64,000 nt of DNA, from NCBI GenBank assembly GCA_033816765.1, contig CM066292.1:3906001-3970000 (forward strand), written 5' to 3'. This document shows positions 11,100-23,200 of the stretch, piece after piece (within the stretch, counting starts at the first letter, position 1; every line of letters starts with the position of its first letter). Origin of the DNA: Nothopassalora personata (taxonomy: Eukaryota; Ascomycota; Dothideomycetes; Mycosphaerellales; Mycosphaerellaceae). The notes beneath the pieces are model-generated. The model ran no database searches. It had not been told where the DNA came from and was given only the letters and a program-made list of their open reading frames with translations. The position numbers were made by a program, and so were the translations under genes.

Positions 11100-14000
11100 T
11101 TAGGCAATACCTTTAGGACCACCCGTCCGCTACGACAACAAAGGAACTAAACTGCTATAATCCCTCTATGTTTAATAACTTCTACCTTTAGACTTAGGCT
11201 AAAGCAGTTAGAATAGACTTATAGAAGTATATAGAAGGGAAGTTATAGGACGGAACGACAACCTAGGAAATAGATCTCGATCTATTGCCTAAACCTTAGG
11301 AACTAGTTATAGGCCCTCTACTAAACCCTCCTACTAAAGACGATAATGCAGCTACATAGACCCTGTTTAGTAGAATTAGCACATCGTACAACCTCCGGTA
11401 TGTGATGTATAGGGATTAGAAGAAAGAATACAAGGACTTTATAACTCGTAAACGCTCCCTAAAATCCTACTTCGAGAGGACTATTCTACAAATGTACCTT
11501 AACGACCTTCTTAGCCGACTAGATACCCTCTCTGCTTAGTAGACATACATTAAAGCTAAACTAGAGCCTAAGACTAAGAGTAGAAGGGTAATTCTTTAGA
11601 GCTAACACAATAAGCTTATAAAGGGACCTAAGAGTGAGAATATCGACCAATTTCTTATAAAGTGGCTCGAGCTTAACCGAAAGCTTAGACAGAGGGGCTA
11701 TCTACTTGCCCTATACATAAAAGATAACCTATGCCGCATAATTAAGGACACTATCGATATAGCTAAAGGCAGAATCATTGCGGAATTAAGCAAAGACCTT
11801 AAAGACGCTATTTAGAGGTGTCTTAAGTTTGCTAGAAGGAACCCTAGCAAGTATAAGGCAAATAGCAACACTAAGAAGAGCAACTTATTTGCTATATTAG
11901 GGGATTAACAGACTACTAGTTATCCCCTAGAAAAGACAACGAGGGATCGCCCAAGGCGAACATATGCTAAAATGACTAGAAAACCTCCTAATAAAGCATA
12001 CCTATTCCTTAGAAAATGCAATATCGTTAATTATAACTTACGATCACCCTAGGAAAGCATAGACAATACCTAGAAAGGTTAGCTAAAGACCTACCGTAAG
12101 TATCTAAGGGACAATCCTTAGTTCTGCAAGCGCTAGGCAAGTAGATACAAGGATCCTAAGGCCCTTAAACTTATAAAGGATCTTTAGTCTAACTCTAACA
12201 AAGACTAAAGAACAGAGGGAACGGATTCGAGACCTAGAGGGTTATACGGACTACGCGCAATTAAGACCTAGGGAGTATACTCCTCTAATAACTTGTTGGA
12301 GGAGGACTCCTAGCTGCTAGATAGGGGGTCTAACGTACACATAATTAATAAACCTACGAAGGCCGAATTCACCCTAGAATTAATCCCTAAGGATATACTA
12401 GTCTACGCAGCGGCTACTACCCTTCGAGGAGTGGTTAAGGGTACCGTAAAGGTCCGTATCAAGTTACTAGATAGACACCTAGTCACCTTAAACCTTGAGA
12501 ATACCCTCTACTTTCTAGGATTTCACTACAATATCATCTTACTCCCTTAAATGCGAAAGAAAGATCTATTCTTAGACGAGCGTACAGATATTTAGTATAA
12601 TAGAAACAATGCTAGGGTAGTAAAGGTCTATAGATTAGGGGATCTGCTATACCTAAATATAGATACTCTAGTAAAAGGAGACCCTGTAACGATTACTAAG
12701 TGGCCTATATCCGAAGATAGTACCCTACTTTTAGTTGCAGAGGCTCTAAAATAACAATTAAGGAGCGTAGCAATAGCTAGGAGCCGTATGCCCCTACCTG
12801 TAGTACCGAGGACAATAAAGAACTACTATAAGGTCCTTAGACACCCTAGGCTAGAGCGTATAATGCACCTACAAGACGCAGTGAAGGGCATTAAGATTGT
12901 AGGATTAGAGGAACTACCCAAAACTAACGAGTGCGAATCTTATGCCCTCTTAAAAGGACATAAGAGGATATCTCGAAGGTCTAGGATCAAGATACGACCT
13001 CCGTCGATACTTAAGGACATCTTAATTGACCTTATAGAATTCGATATAGGGTACAATAGGGATCGATATACCTTCTATGCTAGCGATAAGGATACAGGAC
13101 TTCAATTTAACTAGAATTTTCCTCGAAGAACCTAGGAGAACGTAATAGAGGCATACCTAGAACTTACAAGGTTTATTCGATCCTTTAGAAGGTTACTTAC
13201 CGTACTATATTTAGACAACGACAAGGCCTACGGGGTAGTATTCAAGTCTTAGCTACTAAGAGACGGGGTTACTTAGAAACTAACTGCCCCCTATATGCCC
13301 GCTTAGGACTTAGTAGAAATATCCGGAAAGCACTTAATTATTACTACTAGGGCATTAACATTGTTAGCAGGCCTACCTTCAAACCTATAGCCTAAGATCG
13401 TTATAACATCTGCTTACCTTATAAACAGAACACTATCTAAGAAGTTAGGCTAGAGGACCCTATTTAAAGCAGCTACGGGCATTAAGCCAAGCCTTGCTTA
13501 CATCTACAAAATAGGTTCTAGGGCATACGCTTACAAGACGAATAAGAAAGAACGCCCACGCGTATATAAAATAGATTCTCGATGCCACATCGGTTACTTA
13601 GTTAGATTTGAAGGTTACAACATCTACCGAATCTAGATACTATCCTATAGACAAGTTATAAGATCTAGGGATGTTACCTTTAATAAGAAGTTGAGGTACG
13701 AGGGCCTATACGACGTTAACCTCGGACTAGCTATTTAAGACAACGAGAGACTTCTATGTAACGTAGAACCTCTAAGGCTAGCCTATAAGGGACAATTTGA
13801 GGAATTGCTATTAACAATTGACCTTTCGACTACCCCTTAAGCTTAGGGGGTAGGGGATAGCATACCTTAAGAAGAGGTAGATAAGGAAATCCTATATAAT
13901 AAGCCGATTAAAATAAGGGAATCAGAATTTAATTATTAATAGATACACCCCAAACTTTGTAACCAGATCCGCAAATAGGTCCAGAAACCTAACTCTAGCT

Positions 14001-15790
14001 GTTTAGACCATTCGTTCCTCTAGGGGGTATATATAAGTTAAGAGGATTAATTAGACCTAGACCTGAAACTCTAGACTCTAAGGATATCTACGACACGATC
14101 TATTAGAACAAGAAACCGAGGTACGACGAAGAACGAGTACACTCGATTCTTGCTATTGAAAGGATTAAAGTCTTAGCTGCTCTCTCGAAGGGACCTTAAG
14201 AGAGTAATACCTTAACTACATCGTCTAAAACAACCGGAACAGGGAACATACTACCCCCTAAATTAAAGCGATAGAAGGACCTTAACACACACCCTTATAG
14301 GGAAGCATTTAGGGTAGCAAGTGTTAAAGAATTTGAGAAGCAATTTACGACAAACACCCTGTCTTAGTGTAATAAGGTCGAAGCAGCAGGACACCCGATA
14401 ACGTTAATAACTTAGGTATAGAAATACAAGCTTAACCAAAACGCAGAACTCCTAAAATGCAAGGCTCGAGTGTACGCTCGAGGCGATTAAAAGGACGCTA
14501 TAGGGGAAACCTACGCAGCAACCCTTTATACAAGACTCTTTAGGTATATAATAGCCCTAGTAGCCTATTTTGACCTTAAGACACTATAGATAGACGCCGT
14601 AAACGCGTTTCTCAATGCCCCTATACTATCGCTAGTATACATATATACCTCTAAAGGATTTAAGAAGGAAGGAAAACTTCTAAGGTGCTACAAAGCCCTT
14701 TACGGATTTAAGGAGTCCCCTCTGCTATAGTATTTAGAGCTTAAAAACACCCTTAACGACCTCGGCCTGTCTAAAGTTACGGACTATCTCTTTATTAACA
14801 GGGAATTTTCAGTCCTAGTTTTCTTCTATGTAGATGATATTTGCTTTACTTAGCCCTTAAAATCCGAATTAAGAGCTAAGGAGCTTGTTTAAGGACTAAC
14901 TAACAAATACGAGATAAAGGTAATAGGACCTATTAAATAGTTCTGCGGGATTCACATCACTCGCAATCGTTAACAGCGGATCCTTAAACTTAATTAGAAG
15001 GCCTATATCGAGAAGATTAGTTATCGCTACGGTATCTCAAGACCGGAGAAGAGGATTGAAACTCCCCTACTAGGGGGATATGTCGGCCTTAGAAATGAAC
15101 TTTAGGCCACTACGGAAGAGATCAACGTTTACAGGTCCTAAGTAGGATCGGTGAACTTCGCAGTAGTAGAAACGCGCCCTAATATATCCTTTTTAGTCTC
15201 TCTTCTTTCTTAGCACCTAACTAACCCTATAAAGGAGGCTCTTAGGGCAGTGAGACACTTGATTTAATACCTTCTCTACACTATAGATTATTCGATTAAG
15301 TACTACGGCCTACCTAAACCCTCGGACTCAACGCTACTAGAATTCTATAGGGCCTTAGATACCTTATTTGCCGACGACAAGGAAACTCGCAGATTAAGTA
15401 AGGCCTTTGTCTTTTTCCTTTTTAAGGGGATTATCGACTAGAGAGCAGTTAAGCAGGGAATAGTTACGAAATCAAGCACTGAATTAGAGCTATATGCCCT
15501 TAGTTACGCCGCCTTAGAGGTCCTATAGTGGGATAGGCTCTTTAGTGTAGTTACCCTTAAATTAGAAAATCGGATACTGCTATACTATAATAACTAGTAG
15601 ACTATAAGGATTGTTAAGACCCTAAATGGCAGAATTAATACTAAGATAAGGCATGTAGACGTCTAACAATGCTAGCTTAGGGAACAGTACTAAGCAGGAC
15701 GTCTTAAAATTAGCTAGATAAGGACATAGGAGATGGCCGCGGACGGTCTAACTAAGGTCCTAACTCCTTAATAGCACTAGCGGTTTGTTA
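11100..15790 (+). pseudogene. Copia gag-pol polyprotein, RIP-inactivated
   Basis: Gag probably occupies roughly 11340-11930, judged only by position and a hydrophilic reading frame; pol follows to about 15775. In-frame stops are frequent and almost all are TAG or TAA where Gln or Trp is expected: for example TL-stop-IDAVNAF in reverse transcriptase stands for Gln, and T-stop-V-stop-KYKLN stands for two Trp. In the pre-integrase zinc motif the second Cys reads Tyr (CESY for CESC), again explained by one G-to-A change. The longest undamaged piece is 12788-13114. No functional polyprotein can be made. Confidence 0.85.
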
Positions 15791-16249
15791 ATCACCTCAA
15801 TTTGGGAGATTAGCAAACAGGCATACCCTCGCTTCAATAGCTAGGGGGTGCTATCTTTACTTTACTTCTAAAATGAACACTCGCAATTCATTTAGCTAGG
15901 GGCTAAGGACACCCTACCTTTACAACTAGAGAGGACTAAAGGACTTCTAAGAATAATATAAGGCCTACAACTCGTAGTAAAGCTCACCTAACGGTTACAC
16001 GCACTTATGACGCAATAACCTTACATGCTTAGCGCGAATATAGCCTATATCTGATTTCTCAATCCTTCTAGCAACCCTCTCTTTTACAATCCACTTCGCA
16101 CCGCCGTTAATCTCCTCACTAGGTAGCCCCTTAGCTTAGTTAGTCACCCTTTAACTACTATACTAGGGTACGACTACATCCTAGAACACTAGAACACAAG
16201 AATTAGAACCCTCAAAATAGAGCCCATTTTAGAAGTTAAGACACCTACA

Positions 16250-17045
16250 CCACTTAATTTAGGTCTAGTCGAGCCTAAGAACGCGCTACCTCTACTAACT
16301 ATACCTAAAGAAGAACCCTTAAACCCTAGAAACAAGTCCTCTATGTCTATTAAAGAATTCTAACGACTCCTTAAGGCGAGCTAGGAGATAGGCTACGAGT
16401 CCGACACCAAGCCGTATAGTAGCCTAAGAAAGAAGTACGGGGCAAAGAAGACCCCTATAAAAGAGGTATTAGAGGACAAGTAAAAGGCTTAGAATAAGGC
16501 GCATAAGGACTCTAAGCAGAAGAGCCAAATCCGAAACTACGTCTACAGGTCACTTAGTACCCTCGCTAAAGGACGAAAACCTCGCCTCCCTAAATTTAAC
16601 CTTAGAGAAAAAAAATAAGGCCTTTAAGCCTATCCTTAGACTTATTAAGCAATTCTTAGGCATCCGTAGCGACCTTAGTCACGATTCTAGGGTGGAAATT
16701 AGTAAGCAGTCCCTAGATTAGTATTAGAGTACTACTCTAGGAAATAAGAATTATGTACCTACCTACAACATTAATAACCTCACTAAGCTACTTTAGGGTA
16801 TTCAACAGAGCATAATCAAGTCTACTCTAAAGAAGGGAATAGCCTCTAAGAAGAGAGAGGCACCCTAAGACGAAGAAACTAATAAAGAGGAAACCCCGAA
16901 AAAGAAGATAAAGGGTACTCTTACTAGTTAGGAGGGAGTTATCGAAGACCTTATCTATAAAGTTGAGGATAACATAAACAAGGTTATAAAGGATATAAAG
17001 GTCCTTAGCGCCAAGATTACTCTACTTAGTTCCTATGTAGAGTAA
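16250..17045 (+). pseudogene. Extra Lys-rich reading frame downstream of RNase H in the Copia element
   Basis: Between RNase H and the 3' LTR there is a further long reading frame, visible when TAG and TAA are read as Gln or Trp. The first part (frame of the ATG at 16343, extending upstream) reads MSIKEFQRLLKASWEIGYES and continues Lys/Arg-rich to about 16608. There an A8 run shifts the frame. The second part (16620-17045) includes AFKPILRLIKQF, a KKKIKG cluster and the amphipathic KVEDNINKVIKDIKVL. No transmembrane span or env-like feature is seen. The composition suggests a nucleic-acid-binding or coiled-coil protein, which is inference. I recognise no family. Confidence 0.6.
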
Positions 17046-17052
17046 GGGGGTG

Positions 17053-17301
17053 TGTAAAGCGCTAGGATAATGCATAGGTAGCAGGTTTTAAGGGTGACAT
17101 AACCTAATTAAGTGTAGTAATTACTTGTTCTTAGGAAATGAGATTAGGCACCTGAATTACAGGAATTAAGGGCCTCTTATCAAAAGAAGACTTATATAAG
17201 CACCTTAAGGGTGCCACTACTTGTAATAAACATGGTTTTTCATACCCTGATTTCCAGACTTAATACCCTAGTTCCAAACTTCCATCTCCACTAGTTTCAC
17301 A
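17053..17301 (+). repeat. 3' LTR of the Copia element
   Basis: 249 bp from TGTAAAGC to TTTCACA, preceded by a purine tract (AGTAAGGGGG, 17041-17050) that fits the polypurine primer site. It is less RIP-altered than the 5' LTR towards its 3' end. Confidence 0.93.
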
Positions 17302-17306
17302 CAGTG
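17302..17306 (+). repeat. Target site duplication, right copy (CAGTG)
   Basis: Identical to 10762-10766 on the other side of the Copia element. Confidence 0.85.
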
Positions 17307-18465
17307 CAAGCTTCCCGCAGTCCCGCCCGTCATGATCGTCATCCACGCATCTCTGCACCACACGCGAGACCATTTCGTTAGCCTGCAGCGGCATGAGACG
17401 CCCACTACCAAGAGCCAACGAGGGAGGTCAGCTATGGTTCTGATGAAGGCTCAACATCTGTAAGGCGAAAGAACCTGTGGTGAATATTCCTAGAACGAGA
17501 CCATTGTCACGCGTCTGGCAACTCTCCCCCGACCATCCTTGAAGTACGAACGACGAATCCGGACGTTGGCCCGTATTACTCGATAAAAACCCAGGCAGTC
17601 ACCTTGCGTCCGGCCATCACATGCCCGACGCTCCAGTCAACGAGCACCGGAAAAGGCCGAAGCTGCTGCGTGAGCGATAGACGGCTCTTTGAAGGACAGT
17701 GGAGCTGCAAAGGTTACAATCCACTCCTTTACACATTTCCGAGACAAGAATTTTCCTCCACGCACACCGAGAACACACTTTTCCTATCTGACATCCAGCC
17801 GCAGTCGAGCCTTTCCTCGCATGGGATACGTACACCTACACCTAGCAGAGAAAACCAGAAAGTGAAGCCAGCGTGTATGCGGTTCCGGCTGCCGAACGTA
17901 GTGTGACGGAAAATCACCTGGCCAAGGCACTGACCCCGGAAGGTCGAGGCTTGTTATCTTTCTTGGCACCGGGAAACTCAGCCGACATCGACTTGACATA
18001 AGTCGGCAGTAGAACCGATCTCTGGATCTACAACACCGGTCGCCGGAGACCCGATTTCTGGCCATGAGTGGTCGAAGATATCCAGTGTCATAGTCTAAGG
18101 AATATCGACACTCATCGGAGCCATTTGAACCTTGTAAAGTCTCTATCTGAAGAGATCATCAGGTAGAGACTCCAGAGCTGCGACCTTCTTGCTAGCTTGA
18201 ATTGTGTCTACTATCTCAGAATTGTTTAATGAAGGAAGCAGGTGCTATGTTGGCTCGACCTTGCACATCCACCTTAGGCAGGACGTGCCTGATGGTCCTC
18301 AGGTCGCCCAAGTTCGCCGCCACGCCAGCATCGAGGCGACCCTTTTCTACCAGGTACACTCTGCAATCCACATTTGCATTGCTCGCTGGTCATTTCTCCC
18401 TAGCAGAGACACCGATAGTCAGCTACCGCATAGGTATGTCTTGGTTCCAACGATGTCTTAATAAT
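17307..18465. other. Intergenic, no supported gene
   Basis: Balanced base composition without RIP signs. It contains reading frames up to about 100 residues, but none has a recognisable motif or a plausible splice partner. Confidence 0.5.
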
Positions 18466-18611
18466 GCGGTGAAATACTTCCATATCCACCTTTTATGAAA
18501 ATACTGCGGTGTCCACGTTATGTAAAAAGTAACTACCATGTCTACCCATTATTGTCAAAATATACTTCTATGTCCATATATTGTGCAAAAGTACTGTAAG
18601 GTCCTTACAAC
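18466..18611. repeat. Degenerate tandem repeat of about 30 bp
   Basis: Four to five successive units resemble one another: each has an A-rich start, an ACT(T)C-like step, ATGTCCAC-like core and TTATGT/TTGTGC-like end. Clear cores are CCATATCCAC, CGGTGTCCAC, CCATGTCTAC and CTATGTCCAT. The units overlap the left arm of the inverted-repeat element and extend beyond it on the left. Subterminal repeats of this kind are typical transposase-binding arrays. Confidence 0.55.
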
Positions 18612-18869
18612 CAACTAACTAGCTAGATGTAATAGGTGCAAAGATAGTTGTAGGTGCAAAAAGTGAATTCCTTACACCTGCAACGTAGTTAGTCATTATT
18701 GCTGCAGATAAGGATAGGGTCCGGAGATCGTGTTACTAACATTTATATAGCACCTCTATACCTACCGCTAAGAAGAAGGGCTATAAGGTAGGTACGACGA
18801 AAGTCACCGGACATAGGAGTATGTTTTGACAATAATAGCTAGACACGGCAGTCACTTTTTACATAATGT
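18516..18869. mobile_element. Small inverted-repeat (MITE-like) element
   Basis: The left arm 18516-18575 and the reverse complement of 18809-18869 match over about 60 bp, sharing TTATGTAAAAAGT, ATTATTGTCAAAA and CTATGTCC in the same order. Most differences are transitions. The interior (about 230 bp) has no reading frame and includes a second hairpin (GTTGTAGGTG ... CACCTGCAAC at about 18638-18684). Size, non-coding interior and long terminal inverted repeats fit a MITE or fold-back element. I cannot fix the exact ends or a target site duplication. Confidence 0.75.
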
Positions 18870-18879
18870 TGCAATGTTT

Positions 18880-20220
18880 GACCTTCTTTGCCTCGCGAGA
18901 TCCTGGCTTCGCTCCTCCATCTGCCTGCGCTTCGTTACCTCACGAACGAGCTTGCTCTGGACATTCAGCGGTGCCTCGTTCCGGATCTTGGTCGTGCGAT
19001 GCTGATGTCAGGGCGGTGAGCTGCGTATGAGATGAGGTACGTGAGACCACTGTGCTGCCCGGCGACCAAAACAGCGATCGTCGTTCCCAGCTTTGAGAAC
19101 CAAAGACCACACCTGTCGTCACCCACATCTCGTCCGGCGGCCATGACGGGATTTGAACAAATTGCTACTCCGTCTCCGCTACGAGTACAATGCGTCAACA
19201 GATGACGCCAATTACCTGCACTCGATCAAGGAGTGTGCAGTACGACACTCGGGACTGACCACGAGTCTGCCTGCTGTCCTCTGGAATAGGACACCAAAAG
19301 ACATCGAGGTCGTGGAAGGACTTCATCTTCCATCTTCTGCGCGAGCCCGACACGATGGTCAACCAACTCATCGTCAACCACCAGTCAGGTCCCGTGCATG
19401 TACCTGTTGGGAGCGGCCCACAAAGTACGGCTTCAAGCGCCGCAGTCCGCAGACGAGTCTAGTGCGGAAAATCACACAAGCCTTCCTTCCCACAGACCCA
19501 TACCCCAAATGGTCTCTTCCTGTACTCCCTCCCTCCCCCGGGTGGTTGGTCGCGCTAATGCTTTCAAAGAAAGTATATCTACCAGGAATCAGTCAAGAAG
19601 CTCTTGCATACCAAAGTTCAGCTCTGGCGGCCCTTTGCAAGACCCGGACTAAGACAACTCCGACGCTTCAGAACCGCTCTGACTCATGATTATCGAGCGG
19701 TTAAAGCCTCAGTGCAATGACGACGGCAAAGCTATAGACTGTCGACGAAAGGGCAGGAATCCGGTCAGGGACAGAAGAGATTGGTTGATCGGGCTTTTGG
19801 ATGTCTGGTAATTCGATGTGTGGGTGGTAACTACAGACTGCTGCTGGCGTATTGATCGTACGTGGTCGCTGGTGCTGGCGGAGCTCTTTCTTAACTAGAT
19901 GGATGTGGACTCCATCGACTGTGTGAACCTCGAGGCAAGGATCGATGCACACTTCGCAATATCCCGCGGCCGAGTGAAGTGGTACCAGTGTAGTTCAGGA
20001 GTACGGGCATTCTAGATCTCACCGCCACCGCACTGCGATGACAGCCTCCTGCACACCGAGCATCAGCAGTAGCTGAGGTTAAGCGAACGGAGCCACTGAG
20101 TGGTTAGAATCATGATGATAGTATCATTTCCTCCCATATCGACCGAACAAGCTATGACTTTCGGCATCTTGCAAGGCTTCAGCACCAACAATGCCTGACC
20201 ATCTACATCTGGCCTGTGTC
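18880..20220. other. Intergenic, no supported gene
   Basis: Contains a 178-codon reading frame at 19153-19689, with no recognised motif and low-complexity-like composition, which I do not call. The right end should hold the 3' untranslated region of the OB-fold gene. Confidence 0.45.
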
Positions 20221-23200
20221 CTACAGTTTCTGCTGCGACCTGGTCTTCCTCCCAACCATCTGGATGCTGACCTGGCTGGCAGGAGCCGCACCCGCAACCG
20301 CACCCGCACCCGCATTGAGCTCACCCTGGGCTGCCAGCCACCCAGCGCGTAGCTCCTCCGCCCGCTTTAACTCTTGCGGCCTGTTGTGTTCAACTGGTGG
20401 CCCCTTGATCTCGATGGAGAAGCTACCGTTGCGGTCACGCATCCGCTTCATCTTAGTAGGAGTGCTCTTTTGACTGGATGGTACAGTACCGCCCGGCTCG
20501 CTCTCCGCATAACGCCACACGCACCAGGCACTCTCGTCACCGGACAGAAGGTATGGCTGTCGCTTTCTTGACTTGACCAGAAATGAGCGCAACAAGACCA
20601 CATCTCCCACTTGGGCTGAGGGTAGAGTGGCACGCCAGTGTTTGAAGATCTCCACGGTCGTTGAGGCGCCTGCATCCATGCTTGGGTCGGTGATCTTGAA
20701 AACAGTGAAGTGATCTCGTGGACCGCCTTTGGCCTGTTGAGGCTTGCTAGTCTCATCAACGACGACCGCCATGACATCGACGGTGTTGCTGCCGTATGAT
20801 TGGCTTGAGGCATTGAGCTTCTCGCTGATGTTGGATAGCGGGGTGTAGTAAGACAGTTGAGTGACCACACCGTTGCTCTTACGGCGATTTGGGCTGACCT
20901 TGAGCTGGCCCTCATCATTATCTGCCTTGGCTTGAGCTTCCAATTCAGCTCCAAGCTGAGCTTCCACCTCAGGATCCGGTTCAGATTCCAGGCGAGAGGA
21001 ACGTCTTGGTGAGAACCAATTCGAGATCACTGCAGGAACAGCACTAATGCGAGACGTCATCGACCTTCCAGGTGGCGTCTTGGGCTGCGGACTGTAATCA
21101 ACATGAAGAGATGGGCTTGCAACGGCTACGTCGTCTTTCATGTTATGAGGTGCGACATGAAGTTTTGCAGTGTTCTCTGCACGCTTTTTGGATGAGCGTG
21201 TGACTGGCGCCGTCGCAATCGATCCAACCGAGTTGCGGTCCGCGGAAAGCCCATGGTCATCGGGTGCTGCGATCGAGCGACTATCTGTCAGATCTTGAGA
21301 ACCATTCTCAGCCTGCGATTTCCTAGGCGATCGCCGCACGGGCGTCTTTGTCTTCGGACTTTGCAAGCTCTTCTTGGTGGCAGCCGTCTCTTGGCTTCTC
21401 TGGGTACGTGGTGGCGGCGGTGTTATCGGGCGGTCCAGTGAAGGCTCTCTGGTGATGGGCTTATGAAGCATTGTGGTCGATTCGTCGTGCGATACTACCT
21501 GCTGCGATCCATGCGATTGAGCCTGCGACTTGCGCGGTGATCTTCTGGCGGGAGCTTTCTTCTCTGGCGACCGAACACCCTCTACTAGAGCGCCACGTTG
21601 ATTGCTGCGGGTCTGCCTGGGGGAAGTCGACGGCGGCTCCTCCGGCTGGCTGACATCTTCGGTCTCAGTAGCTGACTTCACTACCACTTGAAGACCTTGT
21701 CCAGCCAATGAGTCGCGCTGCGTAAGCTCCGGAGCAGGTGTTAGGACGCTCTGGGCACTTTCAAACGGGAGCTGAGTTTCAAATGGCTGCGACTCCAAGC
21801 GATGCTGTGAGTCTTCTACGCTGATGGGCAAAGTTGAATGTGAACCGGCGCGATGAGACGAGTGATGATCTTCTTGTTGAGATCCGTCCGCTGCAGGTGC
21901 CAAGTCCTCATAATAGACGGAGCTTCGATCGGTAGCGACCTCCCCATGTGAGATTCGGCTTTCTGCGAGCTGTGCTGCCTCACGTAGTACCCTCACATCC
22001 GTCGCAAGATCCTCACTCGGTGTAGGCGCAGACTGCGAACTCTCGAAGCTAGACCCTGGAACAAGATCCGGCTGCCGTTGCTGGTATTGAGTAGGAGAAC
22101 CACAGGTGAAGGAGCTGGGCAACTGCCCATCTTGCATTTCCACGTTGTGAGTGATCTGTTCAGATCTGGCCTCAGATGGCTGAGCTTGTCGCTCAGGAGC
22201 GGTGTTCTCGAAGATAGCTTGATCTTGAGGTGTCTCGTTAAGCTCGATAGGATTGAGTAACGGAGCTTGAGCGTCAGGATCAACATATGACCCAGCTCCA
22301 ACCACCGTCATTTGAGAATCGTTTGGAGGCAAGTTGTCTTGCGTCGCAGTTTCCTCTTCCTCAGGTCTCATGACGCGTTCTCGCTGCGTGGCGTTTGTCT
22401 GACGGCGGTCGCTGTTATCTGTAGCCACGGAAGTCACCGACTGAAAGGACAAATTTTGATTATACACATCGCCGAGCACAGTCGTGGTCTGTTGAGTGGC
22501 ATTACCTTCAAAATCTTGCCCATGCATTGGACCATCAAAGAAGTTAGGTTGTCCTTGATATACGCCCACGGATCCGTCGTGTGACGTGTCGGGCACGATG
22601 GTGTCATATTCGTCCATGTAAGGAGTCGCAATTTCCGAGCGGCCATCCACAGTAGTTTGCGTGGTGTCAAGCATGTCGGACTGAAGCATACTGCCTTGCG
22701 AGATCTGCGTAATGCTTTCCTGGCCCGGATTCCTCGGCTGCTCAGCTTGTGCAAGAAGTCGTTCGAGGTCTTGCTGATGGTCAATGGCTCCAGCATCTCG
22801 AGCCTCGCCGACGCTGGCACCAGCGTGATTCATAGGAGCTCGGGTCGATGGAGATCCTGATAAAGGGCCTATTGGCTGGCTTGGCTCCGCGGCCGTTTCT
22901 TGAACAGTTGCTGTGCCAGCAAGTTCTTCACCTTCTTCATCAGAACTGTCCCCAAGGTCAATGACTTCGACCTGCGATGGCCTTGGAGCAGAGTCTGCGG
23001 ATGTCGTCTCGCGCGGTTCAGAGGCCATGGCAGCTGCCAAGCTGGGGTTGATCGCAACGCCATCCGGCACAGAATCTTCTGCTTCAAGCCTGTCTTGTTC
23101 GACATTTTTGTGACTGCCTGAACCTTGCAAGCGGTCTATTGGAGTCTCTTCGATCATAGATGATCGCTCTGCCAGAACTTTCTCCTTTTTCTCTCCTTCA

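Larger units (their letters stand above)
10767..17301 (+). mobile_element. RIP-degraded Ty1/Copia LTR retrotransposon
   Basis: A 6535-bp element bounded by two 249-bp LTRs and a CAGTG target duplication. Reading through in-frame TAG and TAA (from CAG, CAA or TGG) reveals, in order: a protease-like LLDxGSNVHI at about 12317-12345; a pre-integrase zinc region around 12788-13000; integrase and a typical Copia integrase C region at about 13400-13720; reverse transcriptase with DAVNAFLNA at about 14590 and YVDD at about 14827; and RNase H with TKSSTE at about 15468 and ADGLTK at about 15738. This protease-integrase-RT-RNaseH order defines Copia. The mutation spectrum (CpA to TpA on either strand) is that of RIP, so the copy is inactive. 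A further 1.2 kb lies between RNase H and the 3' LTR. Confidence 0.95.

Noticed and set aside
12788..13114. A 108-codon open frame as a stand-alone gene
   Set aside because: It is the least damaged stretch of the Copia pol region (pre-integrase), not a separate gene.
19153..19689. 178-codon frame between the inverted-repeat element and the OB-fold gene
   Set aside because: No motif, no consistent introns and composition like a translated non-coding strand.
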